From: an uncultured Prevotellaceae bacterium
Lineage (GTDB): Bacteria > Bacteroidota > Bacteroidia > Bacteroidales > Bacteroidaceae
NCBI GenBank assembly: GCA_902778535.1
Contig: CACYYG010000020.1
Span: forward strand, 1-64,000
DNA length: 64,000 nt
Reading direction: 5' to 3'
Shown: in pieces, positions 1-8,763 of the stretch
Numbering within the stretch: position 1 is the first letter of the stretch
How the letters are laid out: the number at the start of each line of letters is the position of its first letter
Notes under the pieces: model-generated
What the model was told of the DNA's origin: nothing
The model's database searches: none
What the model saw: the letters and a program-made list of their open reading frames with translations, nothing else
Program-made: the position numbers and the translations under genes

Positions 1-59
1 AAATGAAGTTAAAAGGAATGAGCCCGGTGCAATACCGAGCTCAATACCTTAGGGAATAA
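1..59 (+). CDS. IS3-family transposase OrfB, C-terminal end (partial)
   Basis: Only the last 19 codons are present: MKLKGMSPVQYRAQYLRE then TAA at 57-59. The motif KGMSPVQYR is the hallmark C-terminus of IS3/IS150-type OrfB transposases, the DDE integrase subunit made by frameshifting from orfA-orfB. It is too short for the ORF caller, and its catalytic domain lies upstream of the window. Confidence 0.75.
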   Translation, partial: MKLKGMSPVQYRAQYLRE

Positions 60-97
60 TTAACGTGTTTAACGTCCAACTTCTTGGGGGCACTTCA
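1..97 (+). mobile_element. Right end of an IS3-family (IS150-like) insertion sequence
   Basis: The window opens inside an insertion sequence. Bases 3-59 encode a transposase C-terminus, and bases about 75-97 (GTCCAACTTCTTGGGGGCAC followed by TTCA) look like the terminal inverted repeat, which on the other strand begins TGAAGTGCCCCC as expected for IS3-family ends. The left part lies outside the window, so whether the element is intact cannot be judged. The junction with host DNA is placed at about base 97 by the TTCA end and could be a few bases off. Confidence 0.75.
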
Positions 98-155
98 TTT
101 TGACACACTCTCTTCTGAATGATTTGCCACCAACGGCGGAATGGAAAGGTGAGGC

Positions 156-644
156 TTAGTTGAACTGGAGAGACTTCATGATTTCAGCCGACTCCTTGTC
201 GAACTTCTCGCGCTGTTCCGAGGGATAGCGGACGTAGAGCGTCACCACGGTGTTGCCTTTCACTAGCACACGCTCTGCCTGGAGGTAACTGCCATCATCG
301 CCCACTACGGTGAAATCGTTGTCGGTCACGTTCTGGCTGATGACCTTGCCGTTTTCATCCATGTCATACGCTGAAACGGAAAACTCACAACCCTGCTTCA
401 GCATCTCGGCCGGCGTGATGTACTCGAAGGTTTTCTCATCGGCCGTCACGTCGATGGAGCAGTTATCACTGCTTATGAACAGCTTGCCGCCTCTCTCAGC
501 TTCCATCTCGGCATCCTCGTTCTGAGCCCTGAAGTTGTCGGGCATCGTCACAGAGTAGCCGTACTTTTCATTCACATAGGTGTTACCGCCGCCTGAGCAG
601 GCCACGGCGGCCAGCACCATAAAGATTGCAATCAGTTTTTTCAT
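156..644 (-). CDS. Small hypothetical lipoprotein
   Basis: A 162-residue protein with a lipoprotein signal peptide: a short basic start, a hydrophobic run and a lipobox ending at Cys16 (LAAVAC), followed by SGGG, a flexible linker. The mature part (about residues 24-160) is predicted globular and contains a stretch, NEKYGYSVTMPDNF, that resembles the start of PsbP-like or small periplasmic domains. I do not recognise a named family. It stands alone, with its own promoter about 60 bases upstream and the IS end downstream. It is probably anchored in the inner or outer membrane facing the periplasm. Confidence 0.7.
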   Translation of the reverse strand: MKKLIAIFMVLAAVACSGGGNTYVNEKYGYSVTMPDNFRAQNEDAEMEAERGGKLFISSDNCSIDVTADEKTFEYITPAEMLKQGCEFSVSAYDMDENGKVISQNVTDNDFTVVGDDGSYLQAERVLVKGNTVVTLYVRYPSEQREKFDKESAEIMKSLQFN

Positions 645-707
645 TTTTCTGTGTTTATAAGATGAATATTACGGAGCCTTGCTATGCTTTTATCGCTTTT
701 GAGCGTT

Positions 708-715
708 CAAAGTTA
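708..715 (-). promoter_or_regulatory. Promoter of the small lipoprotein gene
   Basis: TAACTTTG on the minus strand matches the Bacteroidetes -7 box TAnnTTTG. It implies a 5' leader of about 57 bases. Confidence 0.6.
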
Positions 716-810
716 CAATAAAAAGTCGAGACAGTAGGTTTTTCAGTAATCTTTTGGCGTTTTTTTTAAAGAATATTATCAAATAATTTGGTGGAACGGC
801 AAAAAATACG

Positions 811-818
811 TACCTTTG
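811..818 (+). promoter_or_regulatory. Promoter of rimP-nusA-infB
   Basis: TACCTTTG is a full match to the -7 box TAnnTTTG, and a TTTG -33 element sits at 787-790 with 20 bases between them, the normal spacing. Confidence 0.8.
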
Positions 819-831
819 CAGCCGTTCAGAG

Positions 832-862
832 GAATGAGGGGCTCCGAGAGAGCTCCTCATTC
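832..862 (+). promoter_or_regulatory. Strong leader hairpin before rimP
   Basis: GAATGAGG-g-GCTC (832-844) pairs with GAGC-t-CCTCATTC (850-862) around the loop CGAGA, giving a 12-bp stem only about 10 bases after the expected transcription start. Only a weak T-run follows (TCTTTC). It could be an attenuator, a NusA or ribosome feedback site, or an mRNA stabiliser; nothing in the sequence decides between these. Confidence 0.55.
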
Positions 863-882
863 TTTCATAAAAGAGTATTTTG

Positions 883-1353
883 ATGATTACGAAAGAAATT
901 ATTCAAGCACAAGTGGAAGAGTGGCTCAAGAAGGGCGACTACTTCCTTGTAGACATTCAGATGGACGGCGGCGACGACCGCATCGTCATCGAGATTGACT
1001 GCGCCGACGGCGTGTGGATTGAGGACTGCGCCGAGCTGAGCCGCTTCCTGCAGGAGCAGCTGGGCGACGAACTGGGCGACTATGAGCTCGAGGTGGGCTC
1101 TGCAGGCTTAGGCCAGCCCTTCAAGGTGGAGCAGCAGTACATTAACCACGTGGGCGACCAGGTGGAGGTGCTCACCGCCGACGGCAAGAAACTCACCGGC
1201 ACGCTGAAAGAGGTGGACGGCCGACTGTTCACCGTCACCACGCAGGAGAAGCAGGTGCCCGAGGGCAAGAAGCGCCCCGTGAAGGTAGATGTTGACCGCC
1301 AGTTCTCGATGGACGAAGTGAAGTCGACGCGCTATTTGCTGGAATTCAAATAA
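883..1353 (+). CDS. rimP: Ribosome maturation factor RimP
   Basis: RimP helps assemble the 30S subunit in the cytoplasm. The 156-residue product has the N-terminal alpha/beta domain, with the typical DIQMDGGDDRIVIEID and LSRFLQEQL segments (residues about 20-65) and the family motif LEVGSAGLGQPFK near residue 75. The C-terminal Sm-like barrel ends VDRQFSMDEVKSTRYLLEF. I place the start at ATG 883; the TTG just upstream (880) is in frame but unnecessary. It is the first gene of a rimP-nusA-infB operon, 13 bases before nusA, an arrangement conserved across bacteria. Confidence 0.95.
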   Translation: MITKEIIQAQVEEWLKKGDYFLVDIQMDGGDDRIVIEIDCADGVWIEDCAELSRFLQEQLGDELGDYELEVGSAGLGQPFKVEQQYINHVGDQVEVLTADGKKLTGTLKEVDGRLFTVTTQEKQVPEGKKRPVKVDVDRQFSMDEVKSTRYLLEFK

Positions 1354-1366
1354 AAAAACAAAAATA

Positions 1367-2626
1367 ATGGCAACAAAGAAAACTGCGAAGGGTCCTAGCA
1401 TGTTTGAGACCTTTCAGGAATTTAAAGAGACGAAGAACATCGACCGCACAACGTTAGTCAGTGTGCTGGAGGAGAGCTTCCGCAACGTGCTGGCCAAGCT
1501 GTTCGGCTCGGACGAGAACTTCGACGTGATTGTAAACCCCGACAAGGGCGACTTCGAGATTCACCGCCACCGCATCGTCGTTGACGATAATGAGGTGCAG
1601 GACGAGAACAAGGAGATTGCACTGTCGGAGGCTCTGAAGATTGAGCCCGACTATGAGGTGGGCGAGGAAGTGAGTGAGGACGTCGACTTCACCAAGTTCG
1701 GACGCCGCGCCATCCTCAACCTGCGCCAGACGCTGGCTTCGAAAATCCTTGAGCTCGACCACGATGCCCTCTACCAGAAGTATAAGGACAAGGTGGGCAC
1801 CGTTGTCAGCGCTGAGGTCTACCAGATGTGGAAGCGCGAGGTGCTCCTGATGGATGACGAGGGCAACGAGCTGCACCTGATGAAGGGCGACCAGATTCCC
1901 AACGACAACTACCGCAAGGGCGAGACCATTCGTGCACTGGTCAAGGAAGTGACCAACGAGAACAACAACCCGCGCATCATGCTGAGCCGCACCAGTCCCG
2001 ACTTCCTCAAGCGTCTGCTGGAGGCTGAGGTGCCCGAGATTGCCGACGGTCTCATCGCCATCCGCCGCGTGGCACGTATGCCGGGCGAGCGTGCCAAGGT
2101 AGCCGTCGAGAGCTTCGACGACCGCATCGACCCCGTGGGAGCCTGCGTCGGCGTCAAGGGCAGCCGCGTACACGGCATCGTCCGCGAGTTGGGTAACGAG
2201 AACATCGACGTCATCAACTTCACCACCAACACACAACTGTTCATTCAGCGCGCACTCTCGCCCGCAAAGGTCAGCAGCATCACACTCGACGCAGAGAACC
2301 ACAAGGCCGAGGTCTACCTGCAGCCTGAAGAGGTGAGCCTCGCTATAGGCAAGGGTGGCATGAACATCAAGCTGGCATCTATGCTCACCGAATACACCAT
2401 CGACGTGTTCCGCGTGGTCAACGAGGGCGAGACCGACGAAGACATCTATCTCGACGAGTTCAGCGACGAGGTCGACCAGTGGGTCATCGACGCCATCAAG
2501 AGCTTGGGCTACGATACCGCCAAGGAGGTGCTCAATGCTCCGCGTGAGCTGCTCATCGAGAAGGCCGACTTGGAGGAAGAGACCGTCGACCACCTGCTCG
2601 ACGTGCTGAAGGCAGAATTTGAATAA
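1367..2626 (+). CDS. nusA: Transcription termination/antitermination factor NusA
   Basis: NusA binds RNA polymerase and nascent RNA and modulates pausing, termination and antitermination. The 419-residue protein has the N-terminal polymerase-binding domain (about 15-135), an S1 domain (about 140-210) and two KH domains; GVKGSRVHGIVRELGNENID (about 265-285) and AIGKGGMNIKLAS (about 327-340) are the two KH GxxG loops. It ends in a short helical segment without the acidic repeats of the E. coli protein, as usual in Bacteroidetes. It sits 12 bases before infB in the same operon. Confidence 0.96.
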   Translation: MATKKTAKGPSMFETFQEFKETKNIDRTTLVSVLEESFRNVLAKLFGSDENFDVIVNPDKGDFEIHRHRIVVDDNEVQDENKEIALSEALKIEPDYEVGEEVSEDVDFTKFGRRAILNLRQTLASKILELDHDALYQKYKDKVGTVVSAEVYQMWKREVLLMDDEGNELHLMKGDQIPNDNYRKGETIRALVKEVTNENNNPRIMLSRTSPDFLKRLLEAEVPEIADGLIAIRRVARMPGERAKVAVESFDDRIDPVGACVGVKGSRVHGIVRELGNENIDVINFTTNTQLFIQRALSPAKVSSITLDAENHKAEVYLQPEEVSLAIGKGGMNIKLASMLTEYTIDVFRVVNEGETDEDIYLDEFSDEVDQWVIDAIKSLGYDTAKEVLNAPRELLIEKADLEEETVDHLLDVLKAEFE

Positions 2627-2638
2627 TAGACAAAGACA

Positions 2639-5539
2639 ATGGGAATCAGATTAAATAAAGTATTAACAGAACTGAACATTGGTCTTCAGACAGCCATCGA
2701 CTATCTGAAGAACAAGACGAGCCTGGGAGAGGTACGCGACGATGCCACCCCAAACACCAAGATCAGTGATCAGCAGTATGAGGCACTGGTGGAGGCGTTT
2801 AGCACCGACAAAGCCGTGAAGACACAGGCCGACAAGCTCTTCCCCAAGAAACCCAAGGAGAAGAGAACCGTGAGCACGGATTCTCAGCCTACAGGGCCGG
2901 TGAAGACGAAGACTGAGGAAGAGATGCAGCAGCGACAGCAGTTCAAGCCGTTAGGAAAGATTGACCTCAGCAGCCTGAACAAGCCCAAGCCCGCTGCCAC
3001 GCCGGCCAAACCCGCCGTTGATCCGGCTCCGAAAAAGGAAGAGAAGCCTAAGGCTGAAGAGCCGAAGGTTGAAACGCCTGCTCCGAAGAAAGAAGAGAAG
3101 CCGGTCGTTCCAGAAGTGAAGACTGAAGCACCGAAAGAGAAACCGGTTGAGCCTGAGGTGAAGCCTGAGAAGCCTGTCGTCAACGTGGAGACGCCCAAGC
3201 CTGAAACGGTTGAGACGCCGGCTGAGGCTCCCGCTTCGTCGCCAAGCATCTTCACGCTGAAGAGCGAGGAGAAACTGGCTCCGAAGGTGAACGTGCTGGG
3301 TAAGATCGACCTCTCGACCATCAATCAGAGTACACGCCCGAAGAAAAAGTCGAAGGAGGAGAAACGCAAGCAGCGCGAGGAGAAGTCGGCCCAGCAGAAT
3401 GGTCAGGGCGGCGAGAAGAAGAAGCGCGAGCGCATCCGTTCGGGTCGCGTCGACATCGAGGAGGCAGCCAAGGCCGTCAGCGGTCAGCAGCAACAAAGCG
3501 GCAGCAAGAAGAACAAGGGCGGCGGCAACGGCAACCAGAACTTCGGACAGGACCAGAACGCCCAGCGCCGCAACCAGGAGGGCAAGAAAAAGAAGAAAGG
3601 CCAGCAGAACGCCAAGCCCATTACACCGGAAGTGAGTGAGGAGGATGTAGCACGTCAGGTCAAGGAGACGCTGGCACGTCTTACATCGAAGACTGCCCTG
3701 AACAAGAAAGGCGCCAAGTATCGTAAGGAGAAGCGCGACGCTGTGGCCGAGCGCATGAACGAGGAGATGGCCGCTGAAGCCGCTCAGAGCAAGACGCTGA
3801 AGCTCACCGAATTCGTTACCGTGTCGGAACTGGCTACGATGATGAACGTGCCTGTGGTGAAGGTCATCGGCACCTGCATGAGCATCGGTATCATGGTGAG
3901 CATCAACCAGCGCCTCGACGCCGAAACCATCAATATCGTGGCCGACGAGTTTGGCTTCAAGACCGAATATGTCAGCGCTGAGGTGCAGAACGCCATCCAC
4001 GAAGAAGAGGATGACGAGAACGATCTGCTGCCACGCGCCCCGATTGTCACCGTCATGGGTCATGTCGACCACGGTAAGACATCGCTGCTCGACTATATCC
4101 GCAAGACCAACGTCATTGCAGGTGAGGCCGGCGGCATCACGCAGCACATCGGCGCCTACAATGTCACGCTGCCCGACGGACGCCAGATAACTTTCCTCGA
4201 CACGCCGGGACACGAGGCCTTTACCGCCATGCGTGCCCGCGGTGCTCAGGTGACGGATATTGCCATCATCATCGTGGCTGCCGACGACTCGGTGATGCCC
4301 ACGACGAAGGAGGCCATTGCCCATGCACAGGCCGCCAACGTGCCGATGGTGTTTGCCATCAACAAGATCGACAAGCCGGGCGCCAATCCTGATAAGATTC
4401 GCGAGGACCTGGCCAACATGAACCTGTTGGTTGAGGACTGGGGCGGCAAGTACCAGTGTCAGGAAATCAGTGCGAAGAAGGGCATCGGTGTCGAAGAACT
4501 TCTGGAGAAGGTGCTCCTCGAGGCCGAGATGCTCGACCTGAAGGCCAACCCCAACCGCAAGGCCACGGGCAGCATCATCGAGAGCTCGCTCGACAAGGGC
4601 CGCGGCTACGTCAGCACCGTGCTCGTCAGCAACGGCACGCTGAAGGTGGGCGACGTGGTCATCGCAGGCTCAAGTCACGGCAAGATCAAGGCCATGTTCA
4701 ACGAGCGCAACGAGCGCATACAGGAGGCGAAGCCCGCACAGCCCGCCATCATCCTGGGTTTGAACGGCGCTCCTACGGCCGGCGATGCTTTCAACGTGAT
4801 GGACACCGAGCAGGAGGCCCGTGAGATTGCCAACAAGCGCGAGCAGCTGCAGCGCGAGCAAGGTCTGCGTACGCAGAAGACCATTGGTCTCGACGACATC
4901 AGCCACCGCATCGCACTCGGCGAGTTCCACGAGCTCAACATCGTGGTCAAGGGCGACACCGACGGCTCCATCGAGGCACTCAGCGACTCGTTCATCAAGC
5001 TGTCTACCGAGAAGGTACAGGTCAACGTCATCGCCAAGGCCGTCGGTCAGATTTCAGAGAACGACGTCATGCTCGCCTCTGCATCGAAGGCCGTCATCAT
5101 CGGCTTCCAGGTGCGTCCCTCATCGGCTGCCCGCAAGCTGGCCGACAGCGAGGGCGTGGAAATCAACACCTACTCCATCATCTACGACGCCATCGAGGAC
5201 GTGCGCTCCACTATGGAGGGTATGCTCGACAAGGTCATCAAGGAGGAGGTTACTGCCCAGGTCGAGGTGCGCGAGGTCTTCAAGATTTCGAAGATCGGCA
5301 CCGTGGCCGGCGCAATGGTCACCGAAGGCAAGGTACACCGCTCGGACAAGGCTCGCCTCATCCGCGACGGCATCGTCATCTTCACCGGCGCCATCAACGC
5401 CCTCAAGCGTTACAAGGACGACGTCAAGGAAGTGGCAACGAACTTCGAGTGCGGCATTTCGCTGGTCAATTTCAACGACATCCAGCAGGGTGACATCATC
5501 GAGACGTTCCAGGAAATCGAGGTGCAGCAGAAACTGTAG
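2639..5539 (+). CDS. infB: Translation initiation factor IF-2
   Basis: IF-2 is the GTPase that delivers initiator tRNA to the 30S subunit. The 966-residue protein starts with a small helical IF2-N subdomain (about 1-55), then a long low-complexity linker rich in Pro, Lys, Glu and Ala (about 60-340), a second IF2-N domain (about 385-435) and the GTPase core. G motifs are clear: GHVDHGKT (about 474-481), DTPGHEAF (about 520-527) and NKID (about 574-577). Domains II to IV follow. It is the last gene of the operon and is followed by a strong terminator. Confidence 0.97.
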   Translation: MGIRLNKVLTELNIGLQTAIDYLKNKTSLGEVRDDATPNTKISDQQYEALVEAFSTDKAVKTQADKLFPKKPKEKRTVSTDSQPTGPVKTKTEEEMQQRQQFKPLGKIDLSSLNKPKPAATPAKPAVDPAPKKEEKPKAEEPKVETPAPKKEEKPVVPEVKTEAPKEKPVEPEVKPEKPVVNVETPKPETVETPAEAPASSPSIFTLKSEEKLAPKVNVLGKIDLSTINQSTRPKKKSKEEKRKQREEKSAQQNGQGGEKKKRERIRSGRVDIEEAAKAVSGQQQQSGSKKNKGGGNGNQNFGQDQNAQRRNQEGKKKKKGQQNAKPITPEVSEEDVARQVKETLARLTSKTALNKKGAKYRKEKRDAVAERMNEEMAAEAAQSKTLKLTEFVTVSELATMMNVPVVKVIGTCMSIGIMVSINQRLDAETINIVADEFGFKTEYVSAEVQNAIHEEEDDENDLLPRAPIVTVMGHVDHGKTSLLDYIRKTNVIAGEAGGITQHIGAYNVTLPDGRQITFLDTPGHEAFTAMRARGAQVTDIAIIIVAADDSVMPTTKEAIAHAQAANVPMVFAINKIDKPGANPDKIREDLANMNLLVEDWGGKYQCQEISAKKGIGVEELLEKVLLEAEMLDLKANPNRKATGSIIESSLDKGRGYVSTVLVSNGTLKVGDVVIAGSSHGKIKAMFNERNERIQEAKPAQPAIILGLNGAPTAGDAFNVMDTEQEAREIANKREQLQREQGLRTQKTIGLDDISHRIALGEFHELNIVVKGDTDGSIEALSDSFIKLSTEKVQVNVIAKAVGQISENDVMLASASKAVIIGFQVRPSSAARKLADSEGVEINTYSIIYDAIEDVRSTMEGMLDKVIKEEVTAQVEVREVFKISKIGTVAGAMVTEGKVHRSDKARLIRDGIVIFTGAINALKRYKDDVKEVATNFECGISLVNFNDIQQGDIIETFQEIEVQQKL

Positions 5540-5558
5540 ACAGTGTGCTGAACAAGAT

Positions 5559-5595
5559 AAAAAGAAAGAGGTCCGATCGGGCCTCTTTCTTTTTA
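5559..5595. terminator. Bidirectional terminator between infB and the DUF4421 gene
   Basis: AAAAAGAAAGAGG and CCTCTTTCTTTTT form a long perfect stem around a short GC-rich loop, with a T-run on both strands. It lies between two convergent genes and can serve both. Confidence 0.88.
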
Positions 5596-5619
5596 TCTAT
5601 GGATGATGTTCAGCAGTCG

Positions 5620-6627
5620 TTATAATCTTATTCCGAAGGAGGCACGGGCGCGCCATTTGTTCTGATTGACAACCACGTTCTTATCGTCGAAGATGGAGTT
5701 GTTCATCACGAGGGTGACGCCTGCGAAATAGCGTGAGGAGAAGTTGTGGACGATGGCGACGCGCTCGTTGAAAATCATGTTGAAGCGCATGTGCTTGGCC
5801 ACCTTGCGCTCGCCGTTCACTGTGAATTTATTGCGGTTATAGACCACGAAAGTGGGCATCATAGAGAAGTGGAGCAGCCATTTCTTGCCAAGCACCCAGT
5901 TGTAGCCGTAGCCGCCGCCAATGCCGATATGGCCTACGCCGATGCTGACATCAGGAGCATTCGGATTTCTTGTTTTCAGTTCATCGTTCGTCTTGATACT
6001 GCCTCCCTGATAGCTGATGCCCGCCAGCCACGAACCTGCCGAGCGGAGCTGGATGTAGCTCTGGGTGAAGGCGGCAGGAAAAGAGAAACGGCGGTGGTTG
6101 AAGGTGTAGTAGCCCGCCAGGTTGACAACCTTCAGCGTGACGTCGTCCGATTCCAGCTTTCCAATTTCATCGTCGCGGCGGATGTCGCCCGCCAGCGATT
6201 CCGAGCGCTGGTAGCTGAAGTCAAGGCTCAGTCGGCTGCTGTAGTAGTTGAGGTTGAACTCGTAGTCCTTGTACATTCCACCCCATTTGTAAGGATTGAT
6301 GGCCACTCCGATGCCTATACCGCGGTAGATGCCAGCCACCGAGAATGTCGTTTTGTGGCTGGTGCTGAGGTCGGCCTTCGAGTGAACACCGTTTATCGTT
6401 CCTTTCGCATGGAAGGAGTTGCCCGTCTGGTTCATCCTTACCTTCAGTGTCAGCTTGCCTTCCGGGCGCACGACATAGTCTGAGTCGTAGGGCGTGCGGT
6501 AATAGTGCTCTGTCAATACGCTGTCAACCTGCATCCTCCTTTGTTGGTCGCGGGTCTGAGCTGCAGTCTCCACAACTGCAGCACCTGCCAGAAAACTGGT
6601 TAGTATGCAGAGAATCAGAAACCTCAT
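5620..6627 (-). CDS. DUF4421 family outer-membrane-type protein
   Basis: A 335-residue protein with a signal peptide (about 1-23, ending ETAAQ). The rest is rich in alternating aromatic and polar residues, as in outer-membrane beta barrels. The segment DYVVRPEGKLTLKVRMNQTG and the later GIYRGIGIGVAINPYKW pattern match what I know of DUF4421, a Bacteroidetes family of unknown function. The C-terminus ends RARASFGIRL, compatible with a final barrel strand. It lies 36 bases downstream of the thioredoxin-like lipoprotein gene on the same strand, so the two may be co-transcribed. No function is known. Confidence 0.7.
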   Translation of the reverse strand: MRFLILCILTSFLAGAAVVETAAQTRDQQRRMQVDSVLTEHYYRTPYDSDYVVRPEGKLTLKVRMNQTGNSFHAKGTINGVHSKADLSTSHKTTFSVAGIYRGIGIGVAINPYKWGGMYKDYEFNLNYYSSRLSLDFSYQRSESLAGDIRRDDEIGKLESDDVTLKVVNLAGYYTFNHRRFSFPAAFTQSYIQLRSAGSWLAGISYQGGSIKTNDELKTRNPNAPDVSIGVGHIGIGGGYGYNWVLGKKWLLHFSMMPTFVVYNRNKFTVNGERKVAKHMRFNMIFNERVAIVHNFSSRYFAGVTLVMNNSIFDDKNVVVNQNKWRARASFGIRL

Positions 6628-6663
6628 ACGGCTGTGCCTGTTTCAGCACTTTCTCGTTTCGCC

Positions 6664-7743
6664 CTACTTGAACAACTCGTCAAGAAATTCGTAGAACTGG
6701 GGATCTTCGCCGACAACCGTCTTCACCACCTTGCCGTCGGGGTCGATGATGATTTTCGTGGGGTAGCCGCTGATGTAGTAGTCGGTGGTCAGCTCTGAGT
6801 CTTTGGGCACGAATACGTGCAGCCACGGCAGCTCGTTCTCGGCAACGGCATTCTTCCACTTTTCTTCGGTGTCGTTGCAATCCACACCGAGAATCTCCAT
6901 CTTGTCCTTATACTTTGCGTAGTATTCCTTCATCTCGGGGAATCCCTTGATGCACCAGCCGCACCATGAGCCCCAGAAGTCGAGCACGAGGTACTTGCCG
7001 CGCAGCGACGACAGCGTGAGAGGCTTGCCGTTGATGTCGTTGAGGGTGAAGTCGGGAGCCTCGCTGCCCTCTTCGAGCGTCTTGCCCTCTATCTCCTTCT
7101 GCTTCAAATACTCCTCTACATCCGATACCTGCTGCTCTATGTAGCCTTTCATTCTGCCGTTGCGAATCTCTGGCGACAGCAGGTTGAGCACTTCGTCAAG
7201 ACGGTCGGGAACAATGTAGCCCACTGTACTGATGAGTACAGTGGAGACCTCTTCATCGGGATGAGCCTTGATGAAGTCGATGATTGGCTGGATATCCTCG
7301 CTTTCACTCACCTTGTCCTGTATTGTGTTGACCTCGGTGTAATACTTATAGAACTTGGTGCCGCCGAAGGTAAGACCGTTGGCAGGTTTCTCTTCATCGC
7401 ACAGTCCCTCAACCGTCAGCACCTCGCCCGGCACGGCTTCAACCAGAAAGCTGAGGCCGGCCTCACCCCGAAGTATTGCGGGTGAGACAATAATATACGC
7501 TTTCGTCTCATCCAGATCGGTTGTAAACTTAAACATCCCGTTTTCTTTCGCCACTGCGTTCTGTTCCTCTATATTATCCGTCGGAATCACGTAAAGCGTG
7601 TCCTCAGGATTCGTCAACTGCGCTTCCAAAGTCCATTTTCCATCCTCGCCCTTTCTTTCCCCGGTGCAACTGCTCATCATGCCGCAAACGGTGAGGATGG
7701 CGGCAAGCATACACAAAATTCTTGTTTTCATGGTCGTAATCAT
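6664..7743 (-). CDS. Thioredoxin-like lipoprotein (DUF4369 plus TlpA/AhpC-type domain)
   Basis: A 359-residue periplasm-facing lipoprotein. The signal peptide ends in a lipobox at MMSSC. Residues about 30-130 resemble DUF4369, the beta-rich N-terminal domain common in Bacteroidetes thiol-disulfide proteins. Residues about 225-359 are a thioredoxin fold of the TlpA/ResA type: EGSEAPDFTLNDINGK, then the redox motif WGSWCGWC (CxxC) and the cis-proline region SGYPTKIIIDPDGKVV. It probably reduces or isomerises disulfides of envelope proteins. An in-frame ATG at 7731 is an equally good start. Its promoter is at 7764-7771. Confidence 0.85.
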   Translation of the reverse strand: MITTMKTRILCMLAAILTVCGMMSSCTGERKGEDGKWTLEAQLTNPEDTLYVIPTDNIEEQNAVAKENGMFKFTTDLDETKAYIIVSPAILRGEAGLSFLVEAVPGEVLTVEGLCDEEKPANGLTFGGTKFYKYYTEVNTIQDKVSESEDIQPIIDFIKAHPDEEVSTVLISTVGYIVPDRLDEVLNLLSPEIRNGRMKGYIEQQVSDVEEYLKQKEIEGKTLEEGSEAPDFTLNDINGKPLTLSSLRGKYLVLDFWGSWCGWCIKGFPEMKEYYAKYKDKMEILGVDCNDTEEKWKNAVAENELPWLHVFVPKDSELTTDYYISGYPTKIIIDPDGKVVKTVVGEDPQFYEFLDELFK

Positions 7744-7763
7744 TTAATTTACAATTCAACATG

Positions 7764-7771
7764 CAAAGTTA
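7764..7771 (-). promoter_or_regulatory. Promoter of the thioredoxin-like lipoprotein gene
   Basis: TAACTTTG on the minus strand, about 20 bases before the first ATG. Confidence 0.65.
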
Positions 7772-7883
7772 AAAAGATTTTTCAAAAAACCGCCGTCTGC
7801 CGCTCAAAAATTTTCGACCTGTGCAGTTTAGCGGACCGCTCTTTTGTTTCTGACGCAACAGTCTCATAACTGTTTCTGTGCTT

Positions 7884-7942
7884 GAAACAAAGTGTTTCAG
7901 CCGTAAAAACACTTTGTTTCTACGGCAGAAACAAAGTGTTTC
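7884..7942. repeat. Palindrome array, family A, copy 1 (22-bp period)
   Basis: Three 15-base imperfect palindromes start at 7884, 7906 and 7928, exactly 22 bp apart. Units 1 and 3 are GAAACAAAGTGTTTC and unit 2 is its reverse complement with one change. The two 7-base spacers, AGCCGTA and TACGGCA, are nearly reverse complements of each other. A decayed unit ending TGTTTC lies on the same 22-bp lattice at 7862-7876. The array follows the trpA stop codon and precedes the next promoter. Confidence 0.9.
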
Positions 7943-7976
7943 AAAGGCAAATTTTTTTTGGAACACTTTTTTGGCA

Positions 7977-8756
7977 CTACAGGCTCAAGGCGGCGAAAAG
8001 ATGGTCGAGCGCCTGATTCGCATCGCCCTCTGCTTCATTTAAGAGAGTGACGAACTTCGAGCCGATGATGGCGCCGGCGGCATTGTCCTGTGCAGCCTTG
8101 AGGGTCTGGGCGTTGCTGATGCCGAAACCGATCATGCGGGGGTTGCGCAGGCGCATGGCGTCGATGCGGCGGAAATAGGCCTGCTTGGCGTCGTCGAAGC
8201 TCTTCTGTGCACCCGTGATGGCTGCCGAGGAGACCATGTAGATGAAGCCGTCGGTATGGTCGTCGATGAAACGGATGCGCTCGTCGCTGGTCTCGGGCGT
8301 GATGAGCATGATGACTCTTAAATCGTACTTGTCGGCGACAGGCTTCACCTGCGTGAGGTAGTCGTCGAAGGGCAGGTCGGGGATGATCATGCCGCTGACG
8401 CCGGCATCGACACACGACTGGCAGAAGGCCTCGATGCCGTAGTGAAGGATGGGGTTGAGATAGCCCATGAGAATGAGAGGAATGTCAACCTCGTTCTTGA
8501 TGGCTTTCAGCTGCTGGAATAGCAGTTTCACACTCATGCCATTCTTGAGGGCCTGCGTGGCGGCACTCTGGATGACGGGACCGTCGGCCAACGGGTCGCT
8601 GAAGGGGATGCCTACCTCGATGAAGTCGATGCCCCTTTTCTGCATTGTCTTGATGACGTCACCCGTGCTGTCGAGGGTGGGGCAGCCTGCGCAGAAATAG
8701 AGGCTTAGCAGCTTGCGGTCGCCGCGATGGGAAAAAACTTGGTTTATCTTGTTCAT
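7977..8756 (-). CDS. trpA: Tryptophan synthase alpha subunit
   Basis: TrpA cleaves indole-3-glycerol phosphate to indole and glyceraldehyde 3-phosphate and channels indole to TrpB. The 259-residue TIM barrel carries the catalytic region EVGIPFSDPLADGPVIQ (about 47-63, with the general acid/base Glu and Asp) and the phosphate-binding GFGISNAQTL and GAIIGSKFV segments near the end. Length is normal for the family. It is the last gene of the trp operon, 7 bases after trpC with no trpF in between. No classic U-tailed terminator follows; the family A palindrome array does. Confidence 0.96.
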   Translation of the reverse strand: MNKINQVFSHRGDRKLLSLYFCAGCPTLDSTGDVIKTMQKRGIDFIEVGIPFSDPLADGPVIQSAATQALKNGMSVKLLFQQLKAIKNEVDIPLILMGYLNPILHYGIEAFCQSCVDAGVSGMIIPDLPFDDYLTQVKPVADKYDLRVIMLITPETSDERIRFIDDHTDGFIYMVSSAAITGAQKSFDDAKQAYFRRIDAMRLRNPRMIGFGISNAQTLKAAQDNAAGAIIGSKFVTLLNEAEGDANQALDHLFAALSL

Positions 8757-8763
8757 GTGATGA

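Noticed and set aside
1454-2593. Long minus-strand ORF across nusA
   Set aside because: A shadow of the GC-rich nusA frame: repetitive Leu/Val/His composition, no family resemblance, opposite a certain gene.
2951-4324. Minus-strand ORF of 457 residues across infB
   Set aside because: Shadow frame of infB with Leu-rich low complexity and no domain.
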